Source: G963674505 sp964575975
GTDB taxonomy: Bacteria > Desulfobacterota > Desulfobacteria > Desulfobacterales > SKZT01
Reading direction: 5' to 3'
Length of the DNA stretch: 58,521 bases
Assembly (NCBI GenBank): GCA_964575975.1
Contig: CAZNTU010000009.1
Coordinates: forward strand, 1-58,521
The position numbers and the translations under genes are program-made. This document shows positions 26,285 to 33,545 of this stretch, one piece after another (within the stretch, counting starts at the first letter, position 1; every line of letters starts with the position of its first letter). Below the pieces are notes generated by a model. It worked only from the letters and a program-made list of their open reading frames with translations. It had not been told where the DNA came from and did no database searches.

Positions 26285-27415
26285 ATGATGAGCTTTTTAT
26301 TCGACTCAAAGAGGATATTTGAAAGTCCGGCTGCGGCCGCGGCTTTGTACCTGTCGATGGGCTTTTTGGTCGGCGGACTTTTGGGCTGCGCGGTCCAGCC
26401 GACCAAATCCGCGAAACCGCACCATACCCAAAACGGATTCAAAAATATTTACGAGAGCGATCGCAATTCGTTCGGCGATTTTCTCCGGTGGCGATGGAAC
26501 GCTTTCTGGAAGGATATTCCCGGTCCCGAATCCTACCAGTTCGAAATATCCAAAAACGACATTGCTTTTTTGAGAGAGAATCGGACTCGAAACACTTTGA
26601 CCTGGATCGGCCACGCCACCGTCCTTTTGCAACTGCACGGCAAGAACATTCTGACGGACCCGGTTTTCGACAAAAGAGCGTCCCCTGTTCAGTGGGCGGG
26701 GCCGGAGAGAGTCGCGCCACCGGGCATTCCGCTTGAAGAACTTCCCGAGATAAATTGCGTTATCATTTCCCACGATCATTACGACGCTTTGAGCGAACCA
26801 AGCATAACCGCCCTTTTCGAGCGCCCAGGAGGGGACGCGACCATTTTTTTCGTTCCTCTGGGACTCGGTGAATGGTTCGAAAAAAGAGGGATAAAGCGGG
26901 TCGTGGAATTGGACTGGTGGGAAAAGAAAGATTCGGGGGATTATACGGTTACCGCCGTTCCGGTCCAGCACTGGAGCAAAAGGAGTCTCTTTTCGACAAA
27001 CAGAACCCTCTGGGCCGGATGGGTTGTCGAATCCCAGGGGGTCCGGTTCTTCTTCGCCGGAGATTCCGGCTACTGCCCCCATTTCAAGGAAATAGGAGAC
27101 AAGTTCGGAAACTTCGATCTTGCCGCGATTCCGATCGGAGCATACGAACCGCGTTGGTTCATGGCCAAGTACCACATGTCCCCGGAGGAATCGGTGAAAG
27201 CCCATTTGGATGTCCGCGCGGAAAAATCCGTCGCGATTCACTGGGGAACCTTTATTCTAACCGACGAACCCCTTGACGAACCGCCCGAGAGACTTGCCCG
27301 GGCGTTGGAAAACAATGGAGTAGAGAAAAACGAATTCATCGTACCGAAGCATGGAGAGACAATTCTCTTGGAAGATGAAGGGGCGCGGGCCGTTTCGGGA
27401 AACGACCCGCTCTGA
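26285..27415 (+). CDS. MBL-fold hydrolase lipoprotein, NAPE-PLD-like
   Basis: This 376-residue protein begins with a signal sequence ending in the lipobox LLGC (Cys near residue 35), so it is probably lipid-anchored. The domain resembles N-acyl-phosphatidylethanolamine phospholipase D-like beta-lactamase-fold hydrolases: TWIGHATVLLQLHGKNILTD, then VIISHDHYDALS, VQHWSKRS, FFAGDSGYCPHF, and AIHWGTF near the end. The zinc motif HxHxDH is altered: the sixth position is Ala (HDHYDA, confirmed at 26771-26788), which could weaken one metal site. The start could be either of two adjacent ATG codons. Substrate unknown, possibly a phospholipid. Confidence 0.85.
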   Translation: MMSFLFDSKRIFESPAAAAALYLSMGFLVGGLLGCAVQPTKSAKPHHTQNGFKNIYESDRNSFGDFLRWRWNAFWKDIPGPESYQFEISKNDIAFLRENRTRNTLTWIGHATVLLQLHGKNILTDPVFDKRASPVQWAGPERVAPPGIPLEELPEINCVIISHDHYDALSEPSITALFERPGGDATIFFVPLGLGEWFEKRGIKRVVELDWWEKKDSGDYTVTAVPVQHWSKRSLFSTNRTLWAGWVVESQGVRFFFAGDSGYCPHFKEIGDKFGNFDLAAIPIGAYEPRWFMAKYHMSPEESVKAHLDVRAEKSVAIHWGTFILTDEPLDEPPERLARALENNGVEKNEFIVPKHGETILLEDEGARAVSGNDPL

Positions 27416-27424
27416 ACGGATAAA

Positions 27425-28642
27425 CTACCTCTTTTTGGCGACCACCGCGTAGACGGGATCGGAAAAGGCGAACTGGCGAGCGTACTTGTCGCCGACGGGC
27501 CTCGGAAGCCCTCTGATGGAACATGTGTATAAATCCTCGTACAAGGACGATTCCAAAAAATACTCCATGACGAGCCCCACTCTTTCGAACTCGTGGATTC
27601 GCCCCCAGATTTTTATCGCTTTCAGAGGAAACCATCGGTTGCTGAACGCAACCGCGAATATTCCTCCGGTTTTCAGAACCCGCGCGGCTTCCCTGAAGAC
27701 CTCGAACGGACGGTTCAAATACTCCACCGACGCCGTACAAAGTATAGCGTCAAACTCCGAATCGGAAAAAGGAAGTTCCTGCGATACGTTCAAATCCTTC
27801 GTCAAATATTTTGTCAAACGTGGATTGGCCTCGAGTTCGTCTTCGTTCATGCCCAGCCCGACGACTTTTTCCAATTCGACATTCTCGGGAATGTGCGACT
27901 GCCAGCTGCTCATCAGGTCCAATACCTTCATGCCGGGCTTTAGAAACTCCGCGTAAACTGCCGACACGTTTTCAATTGCCGTGTCGTCCAGATGCTGAAC
28001 GAAACGAGGCTTACCGTAGAAAATCGCGTCGTCCGTCTCGTCCTGTCTTTCGAAAGGATTGTCCGAAAAAAAGTCGGTTTTAACGTTTTTCCACCGCGCT
28101 TGCATTCCGGGACCTTCGGCGGCGGCCTCCAGCCAATCGTTGCTTGTGCCCCCCCTTTCCTCGAATTTGGGCCTTACATCGCGAATTATCGCTTTCAAAC
28201 GGATCTCGTAAGTGGACAACGGATGGTTCAGATCCACATCCAAGCTGCCGTTTTCCACTCCGACCAGCCTGAAAGGCTCCACATTGGCCTTGAATATTCC
28301 GGATACGTCCTTCAATAAGCCTTTTGGATAGAATCTTCCGACCCGAGGAATCAGGTTTTCGTCCGGCCTGAATTTCGAATCGAACTGCCCCCCTTTTATG
28401 GTTCTCGTTTTCGACGGACTGAATCCGGGCACGACGACTCCTGGAAGGAAAGACATGTCCGCGCTTTCTCCGCTCCATTTGTTTATCAATTTCTCGCTCA
28501 ATTCGGGCGGAAAAACATCCCTCCAGAAATTCACCCTTTCCGCCGTAAAGCGGTCGGAATGACGAGCGTTTTCGCTATTCCAATTCAATTGGAACTCGAT
28601 TGTCGCGAGCTTGTCTTTCGACGTGATTTCAAAATCGAACAT
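27425..28642 (-). CDS. FKBP/SlyD-like domain fused to a class I methyltransferase
   Basis: This 405-residue protein has two parts. The N-terminal part (about 1-165) contains GRFYPKGLLKDVSGIF and LDVDLNHPLSTYEIRL, resembling the flap-domain end of SlyD-type FKBP prolyl isomerases. The C-terminal part (about 220-405) is an S-adenosylmethionine methyltransferase with MKVLDLMSSWQSHIP as the binding loop region, FDAILCTASVEYLNRP and REAARVLKTGGIFAVAF, typical of methyltransferase family 11. The glycine-rich GxGxG loop is degenerate. It is convergent with the MBL lipoprotein gene (9 bp between stops). The substrate is unknown; a peptide or proline-containing target is a guess. Confidence 0.75.
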   Translation of the reverse strand: MFDFEITSKDKLATIEFQLNWNSENARHSDRFTAERVNFWRDVFPPELSEKLINKWSGESADMSFLPGVVVPGFSPSKTRTIKGGQFDSKFRPDENLIPRVGRFYPKGLLKDVSGIFKANVEPFRLVGVENGSLDVDLNHPLSTYEIRLKAIIRDVRPKFEERGGTSNDWLEAAAEGPGMQARWKNVKTDFFSDNPFERQDETDDAIFYGKPRFVQHLDDTAIENVSAVYAEFLKPGMKVLDLMSSWQSHIPENVELEKVVGLGMNEDELEANPRLTKYLTKDLNVSQELPFSDSEFDAILCTASVEYLNRPFEVFREAARVLKTGGIFAVAFSNRWFPLKAIKIWGRIHEFERVGLVMEYFLESSLYEDLYTCSIRGLPRPVGDKYARQFAFSDPVYAVVAKKR

Positions 28643-28852
28643 TGTCGCTTTCTCCTATTTAATATGTTGCATACTCGCTCGAGTCGGCTGAAGCGGTTTC
28701 AAAATAATGCTTTAATTTTTCATTGCAACAACGAGGGCAAACGGCAGGTCCGGCCCCCCAAAACCCATACAACCCTGATTGTTCCCACAAAAAGCGTTGT
28801 AAAGGTTACCCTAAAACCCTTTCCTTCAAGCGTTTCAACGTTTTTCACCACT

Positions 28853-28880
28853 ATTGGAACAACCATTGTTGTGACAGTTC
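28853..28880. promoter_or_regulatory. Palindromic activator-like site
   Basis: TGGAAC and GTTCCA frame an inner near-palindrome, ACAACCATTGTTGT, about 75-100 bp upstream of the sigma-54-like promoter. That is the usual distance for an enhancer-binding protein. No regulator gene lies in the window. Confidence 0.4.
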
Positions 28881-28954
28881 CAAACAGGATGCCTTGTACG
28901 CGCCGACGTTAGGAAACGGTTACGAATCACGGGATTGCGCAATATTTTCATCGT

Positions 28955-28970
28955 TGGCACGCGGCTTGCT
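28955..28970 (+). promoter_or_regulatory. Sigma-54 promoter of the OFA transporter
   Basis: TGGCACGCGGCTTGCT matches the -24/-12 consensus TGGCAC-N5-TTGCW fully. It reads toward the transporter gene at 29200 and would leave a leader of about 220 nt. The rest of the 28643-29199 gap holds no gene I can support. Confidence 0.7.
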
Positions 28971-29199
28971 CTAATAAAAAGACAACTGAAAAGGGATTTC
29001 GAAAAATCTGAATGGAGTTCAGTAATTTTCCGAAATTCAAATTTATGCACTCTGTTAACGTACTTTAATTCGTTAATCGCAAACCGGACAGATACGCCGG
29101 GGAATAAAAATGGGGGTATCGGTTCCGGGCTTGATCGACGAGCAGAGTTTCTAAAAAAGGGGAACATTTCTTTTAATCTTCAGTAAGGAGGGCACATCC

Positions 29200-30621
29200 A
29201 TGGAAAAGGTCAAAAACAAAGGTTGGCAGGTAACGTTGGCGGGATTGGGCATCAACCTCGCTCTGGGAATTCTCTACACGTGGAGTATCTTCAAACTTGA
29301 AATAAAGGAATCCATCGAATCCGGCAACGGGCTTTTCAATTGGGACATGGCTTCCCTGAACGACCCTTACGCCGTATGCTGTCTGGTGTTCGCTTTCACG
29401 ATGATCACGGCCGGAAGGCTTCAGGACAAGGTCAGCCCCAGAATTACCGCCATTTTCGGCGGCCTTCTGACGGGTGCCGGTCTTCTTGTGATTTCGCAGT
29501 CCACCATCCTTGCCAACTGGATCCTTGGATTCGGTGTCCTCATGGGCATGGGACTCGGCTTCGGGTACGCCTCCGCGACTCCGCCGGCGATCAAATGGTT
29601 CCCTTCTCGCAAAACCGGTATGATCGCAGGAATCGTCGTCGCGGGTTTTGGTCTTGCATCTGTCTACATCGCCCCCTTGGCTAACTTCCTCATCGCGAAG
29701 TTCGGTCTCAGCCAGGCAATGATGATTTTCGGCGTCTCTTTCATGGTGGTCGTATGCGGGTTGGCCATGTTCCTTGTCAATCCTCCCGAGGGATACAAAC
29801 CCGAAGACAAACAAGCGGACAATGTCGGCAAAGCCGCCAAAAAGACCGCCGCTCCGGCTAAAAAAGCCGAGGATTTCCCTCCCTCCGAAATTTTGAAAAC
29901 CAAAGCCTTCTACAAACTGTGGTTCATGTTCTGCGTAGGCTCCGGCGCTGGACTTATCATTATCGGTAGCGTGGCTGGCATGGCCAAGGCGAGCTTGGGA
30001 GAACTGGCATGGATCGTCGTCGCCCTCATGGCGATCGGCAACGCCGGCGGACGGGTTATCGCGGGCATTCTCTCCGACAAAATAGGCCGTCCGAAAACCT
30101 TGTTGATAATGATGACCTCCCAGGCATTCGTAATCGCCTCCCTGCTCTTCATCCCGCAGGAGCAAGCCTTCCTGATAGTTCTGGCGGCTACCTTGATCGG
30201 CTTTAACTACGGAACCAACTTGTCCCTGTTCCCCTCGGCCACCAAGGATTATTTCGGCCTGAAAAACTTCGGCATGAACTACGGCCTTGTCTTCACAGCC
30301 TGGGGCATCGGCGGGTTCGTTTTTCCGAGAGTTTCCCAGATGATTGTAGCCCAAACCGGGTCCCCCGAAGCCGCCTACATCATGGCTTCCTTCCTGCTGT
30401 TCCTCAGCGCCGGCATGGCCTTGATCACCAGGGCACCCAGAAGCATCCGCGAACGCGCCAAGATCATCACGGTCATGGAGCCCGGCAAAGTCTACTCCGG
30501 CCACTTCATCTACCAGCCTGTCTTCATGCCGGTACTGAACGCCGAAGGCCAGGCCGAAACCACCGTCGAGGAAGAAGCCAAAGTCATGAACCTCGCGGAC
30601 CGCAAAGTCGCCAAAGCTTAA
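29200..30621 (+). CDS. OFA-family MFS transporter (oxalate/formate antiporter-like)
   Basis: This 473-residue twelve-helix major facilitator protein of the oxalate:formate antiporter family has GINLALGILYTWSIF in helix 1, GRLQDKVSPR in the 2-3 loop, and GFGYASATPPAIKWFPSRKT with GMIAGIVVAGFG in helices 4-5. A long basic and Ala/Lys-rich central loop (about 200-230) follows, then GRVIAGILSDKIGRPK. The C-terminal extension ends in VMEPGKVYSGH and a Glu-rich tail. AAGGAGGG precedes the ATG. The upstream sigma-54-like promoter suggests control by an enhancer-binding protein. The substrate is a carboxylate such as formate or oxalate by family; not shown. Confidence 0.9.
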   Translation: MEKVKNKGWQVTLAGLGINLALGILYTWSIFKLEIKESIESGNGLFNWDMASLNDPYAVCCLVFAFTMITAGRLQDKVSPRITAIFGGLLTGAGLLVISQSTILANWILGFGVLMGMGLGFGYASATPPAIKWFPSRKTGMIAGIVVAGFGLASVYIAPLANFLIAKFGLSQAMMIFGVSFMVVVCGLAMFLVNPPEGYKPEDKQADNVGKAAKKTAAPAKKAEDFPPSEILKTKAFYKLWFMFCVGSGAGLIIIGSVAGMAKASLGELAWIVVALMAIGNAGGRVIAGILSDKIGRPKTLLIMMTSQAFVIASLLFIPQEQAFLIVLAATLIGFNYGTNLSLFPSATKDYFGLKNFGMNYGLVFTAWGIGGFVFPRVSQMIVAQTGSPEAAYIMASFLLFLSAGMALITRAPRSIRERAKIITVMEPGKVYSGHFIYQPVFMPVLNAEGQAETTVEEEAKVMNLADRKVAKA

Positions 30622-30658
30622 TACCGATTCGGGTAACCAACCCGACCTGATATAAAAC

Positions 30659-30696
30659 AAAAAGGCCCAGAGAATTTCTCCGGGCCTTTTTGTTTT
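30659..30696 (+). terminator. Rho-independent terminator after the OFA transporter
   Basis: AAAAAGGCCC (30659-30668) pairs with GGGCCTTTTT (30682-30691), with an inner GAGAA/TTCTC pairing and a following T-rich TGTTTTC. Confidence 0.85.
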
Positions 30697-30725
30697 CGGA
30701 GCGAAGATTTTTAGAGGCAAGAAAT

Positions 30726-30977
30726 ATGGGATGTATATCCCTGCATGAAACATTGGGCGGAGAATCGGTTTTCGACTTGAAGATCGGCAACCGATTGGAT
30801 CTGATGGAACTAAGCGGCATGAACGTTTTCGAAAACAGGGAAAACCTGGTCGCTTGGCTGAACTTGCCGAACCATGCGTTGGGGAATAAGACGCCCATGA
30901 GCCTGCTGATTTCCCGATTCGGCATGGAAATGGTTCCGGACTAACTCGTCCGAATCGAACACGGAGTTTACGCGTGA
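30726..30977 (+). pseudogene. Broken Xre/MbcA/ParS-type antitoxin
   Basis: The ORF begins MGCISLHETLGGESVFDLK after AGAGG and contains ENLVAWLNLPNHALGNKTPM and SLLISRFGMEMVPD, the C-terminal toxin-binding domain of this antitoxin family. A TAA at 30942-30944 interrupts the conserved end; the same frame continues LVRIEHGVYA to a TGA at 30977, where family members read DELGRIEHGVY. The segment NRLDLMELS jumps directly to GMNVFENRE, while relatives have a helix-turn-helix of roughly 70-80 residues between these points. An internal deletion is therefore likely. No RES-type toxin frame follows. Confidence 0.65.
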
Positions 30978-31057
30978 GTCGGTCCGGCATTCCGAAACAT
31001 TAGACCGGAATCGAACGGATTCGCCTCGACAAGCGGCTTCTTCAATAACCTACCCGA

Positions 31058-32026
31058 TTATACGCGGATTTGCCGCAATTCGGCCTCTGTATCGAAAAAA
31101 AGGTTCACCTGTTCCAGATAATGCTCCGGGGTGGTCGTCTTTTTGATTCTCTTCATGCTTTTTGTAAAATCCGCGAACGGATGGGAAAGATAGCGCCAGA
31201 AACCTTTCATTTTGTTCAAGATGTGCGAAGGACCTTCCAAAGCGGCTTGGTATTCATTGAAGAGAGTGGCGTGAAAAGCCTTGATTCTTTGAATTTTGTC
31301 GCCGACGCCGTCCTCCCCGTTTTTTATGGTCGAAGGAAGAAAGGGGTCGGCTATGCACCACCGGCCGATCATCCATCCGCTTACCTTCATGAAACGCGAG
31401 CTAAGACGACGAAAATCGGCCGGAGTCTTGATATCGCCGTTGTAAACGATTTTATGGTCGATTTCGTGAAGACATCGTTCGAACGCCTCCAGATCGACTT
31501 CCCCTTGGTAGCGTTGCGTGCCGACTCTCGGGTGGACGATCAATTCCTCCAGGGGATAACGGTTCAGAATCGGTCCCAGCGCGAAAATTTCGTCCCGACT
31601 TTTGTACCCGAGCCTGATTTTTATGGAAAGCCTGGGTTTCATACGGCGAAGCGCCTTGTCTAAAAACTCGTCGATCATGTCGGGATGGGGAAGCATCCCC
31701 GCCCCGCGCATCTTTTTAGCAACCATGGGATAAGGGCATCCAAGATTCCAGTTGACCGTTTCGTAGCCCAAATCGAAAAGATAATCGGCCAGAAACGCGA
31801 AGTCGTCGGCGGACTTGCCCAATATCTGAGGGATTACCGGAAGCCGCTCGTTGTTCTCGGGCAGGACGTCCCTGACGAATTTTCGTTTGATTTTAACGTC
31901 GCGCTTGCTGGCGATGAACGGGGCCACGGCAAGATCGAAGCCACCGAAGTGGTCCGAGAAGGCCTTTCTGAACAGGTGATCCGTGAAACCTTTCAGGGGG
32001 GCCATATAGAGGACAGGATGTGTCAT
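31058..32026 (-). CDS. tRNA-dihydrouridine synthase family protein
   Basis: This 322-residue FMN enzyme reduces uridine to dihydrouridine in the tRNA D-loop. Motifs are YMAPLKGFTDHLFR at the start, ETVNWNLGCPYPMVAKKMRG with the catalytic Cys, LSIKIRLGYKS, ELIVHPRVGTQRYQG and HKIVYNGDIKTPADF. It is nearer the DusC-like size. The flavin-binding end SGWMIGRWCIADPFL replaces the more common VMIGRGA-type loop. The gene stands alone with no clear ribosome site (an A-rich leader, CAAAGAAAATC). Exact target uridine unknown. Confidence 0.9.
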   Translation of the reverse strand: MTHPVLYMAPLKGFTDHLFRKAFSDHFGGFDLAVAPFIASKRDVKIKRKFVRDVLPENNERLPVIPQILGKSADDFAFLADYLFDLGYETVNWNLGCPYPMVAKKMRGAGMLPHPDMIDEFLDKALRRMKPRLSIKIRLGYKSRDEIFALGPILNRYPLEELIVHPRVGTQRYQGEVDLEAFERCLHEIDHKIVYNGDIKTPADFRRLSSRFMKVSGWMIGRWCIADPFLPSTIKNGEDGVGDKIQRIKAFHATLFNEYQAALEGPSHILNKMKGFWRYLSHPFADFTKSMKRIKKTTTPEHYLEQVNLFFDTEAELRQIRV

Positions 32027-32223
32027 GATTTTCTTGTCTTTGCGTCGTTTCCCTAGAAAAGCATAAAATCCAAGCGAACCCCAACGAGATTCGCCCTTTT
32101 TCCATGACAGTTTTTACGACGGCGATTCAAATTTCCTCGATGCGTTGCTTCGTACGGCTCTTTCGGTTGAATCGACAATATAACCAAATGTTTTATTCGC
32201 AACAAGCTTTTTCGATTATGCGA

Positions 32224-32261
32224 TTTTGCGAGACTTGACGCCATGGGATTTCATCTTTATC
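32224..32261. repeat. 38-bp direct repeat, left copy
   Basis: ATTTTGCGAGACTTGACGCC and the following CATGGGATTTCATCTTTA recur at 33388-33425 with three substitutions. The pair flanks the ParD-like/zeta cassette. Confidence 0.75.
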
Positions 32262-32381
32262 GATACGGCGAGATCCTCGCGATTTGGGTTGACAAAACCA
32301 AATTGAAAAAGTAAGTTCGTGGCAGAATGCATCGGAACGATGCTGATGGCATCGGTCTGGATTAACCCGAGGGAGGCAACC

Positions 32382-32780
32382 ATGGCGACCAAATCTTTAC
32401 GAATAGATGAAAACCTGGTTATACAGGCCCAACGACAAGCCAGGGTGCAACACAGGTCTATTAGCGGCCAGATCGAATATTGGGCGAAACTAGGCAGGGC
32501 CGTTGCTTCGAAAATCAGCGCCGCCGAGGCTTTTTCGATAACCCAGGGACTCAAGGAGATTCGATTGGAAACACCTCGGAGCATTGCGATCAATCCCGGT
32601 TCCGTTTTGAACGAACTCGAGGCCGATAGGGCAAAAGGCTTTTCCGGAAAGCCGGTAACGTTGGCTCCTTTCTATTTCGAGGCGAGCGTCGGCAAGCCCG
32701 GCTTTCTGGATAAAGTGAATACCGTGTCGGGAGAAAGGCAGACCGGAAGATTTCGGAACGGCAAATTCGAGGCCGTCTAA
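32382..32780 (+). CDS. ParD-like antitoxin
   Basis: This 132-residue protein begins MATKSLRIDENLVIQAQRQA and continues VQHRSISGQIEYWAKLGRA, the ribbon-helix-helix-like N-terminus of ParD-like antitoxins. A longer C-terminal part, ending ERQTGRFRNGKFEAV, probably binds the toxin. GGGAGG at 32370-32375 supports the ATG at 32382 rather than the open-frame start at 32319. The stop overlaps the toxin start as TAATG, so the two are coupled. Its expected job is neutralising the zeta-type kinase downstream and repressing its own promoter. Confidence 0.8.
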   Translation: MATKSLRIDENLVIQAQRQARVQHRSISGQIEYWAKLGRAVASKISAAEAFSITQGLKEIRLETPRSIAINPGSVLNELEADRAKGFSGKPVTLAPFYFEASVGKPGFLDKVNTVSGERQTGRFRNGKFEAV

Positions 32781-33379
32781 TGTCCGATCCAAAACAGCTC
32801 TGGGTTTTAGCCGGGGGAAATGGCGCGGGCAAATCTACATTCTATAACCATTATCTGTCCAAATACGGCATTAAGTTTGTCAACGCCGACCTGATTGCCA
32901 AGGTGATCGATCCGGACAATCCGGAAAAGTTCAGTTACGAGGCTGCGGCATTAGCGGCAGACATGAGAGAAGACATGATCAAGCATGGCGTTTCCTTTTG
33001 CTTCGAGACGGTCTTTTCGCACGAATCGAAGATCGACTTCGTAGCCCTGGCCAAGGCTTATGGATATACGGTTATTCTGGTTTACATCCATTTGATCGAT
33101 TCGAGCCTCAACGAAGCCCGCGTACATCAGCGTACTTTCGAGGGCGGGCATGGCGTACCCGCCGAAAAAATACATTCGCGCATCCCAAGGACCATGAAGC
33201 ACGTCAGGACGGTCCTGCCTTTGGTGGACGAAGCCTGGATTCTCGATAATTCCTCGGAGAAAAACCGATTTCGACAGGTTGTCGTCATGAAATCCGGGCA
33301 CTATGAGAAAAAGGTGGAACCTTTGCCCGGGTGGGCGATAGACCTGCTTCCCGCCGAAATACTCGGGGCTCTTGTTTGA
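32780..33379 (+). CDS. Zeta toxin family P-loop kinase
   Basis: This 199-residue zeta-like toxin has Walker A LAGGNGAGKSTFYNHYL near residues 10-26, KFVNADLIAKVIDPDNPE, CFETVFSHESKIDF, and an arginine-rich HQRTFEGGHGVPAEKIHSR lid segment. Classical zeta toxins phosphorylate UDP-N-acetylglucosamine and stall cell-wall synthesis; this short version may have another substrate. It is translationally coupled to the ParD-like gene. All key motifs look intact, so it is probably functional. The cassette is flanked by imperfect direct repeats, suggesting it was inserted as a unit. Confidence 0.88.
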   Translation: MSDPKQLWVLAGGNGAGKSTFYNHYLSKYGIKFVNADLIAKVIDPDNPEKFSYEAAALAADMREDMIKHGVSFCFETVFSHESKIDFVALAKAYGYTVILVYIHLIDSSLNEARVHQRTFEGGHGVPAEKIHSRIPRTMKHVRTVLPLVDEAWILDNSSEKNRFRQVVVMKSGHYEKKVEPLPGWAIDLLPAEILGALV

Positions 33380-33387
33380 ACCCGCAA

Positions 33388-33425
33388 TTTTGCGAGACTT
33401 GACACCATAGGATTTCACCTTTATT
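33388..33425. repeat. 38-bp direct repeat, right copy
   Basis: ATTTTGCGAGACTTGACACC and the following CATAGGATTTCACCTTTA repeat the sequence at 32224 with three substitutions, immediately after the zeta gene stop. Confidence 0.75.
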
Positions 33426-33545
33426 GGAAGTTATGTTTCAATCGTCTTCATGCGGAAACTTTAGCCGGTCGCCGTGAGAATGATCGCGAAATCCATGGCG
33501 AACAAACATGGGGGGACAGGAACTTTGGAGAGCAAAGGATATCCC

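Noticed and set aside
28559..29167. Several short ORFs upstream of the OFA transporter
   Set aside because: Low-complexity translations on both strands without ribosome sites; the region is better explained as a regulatory leader.
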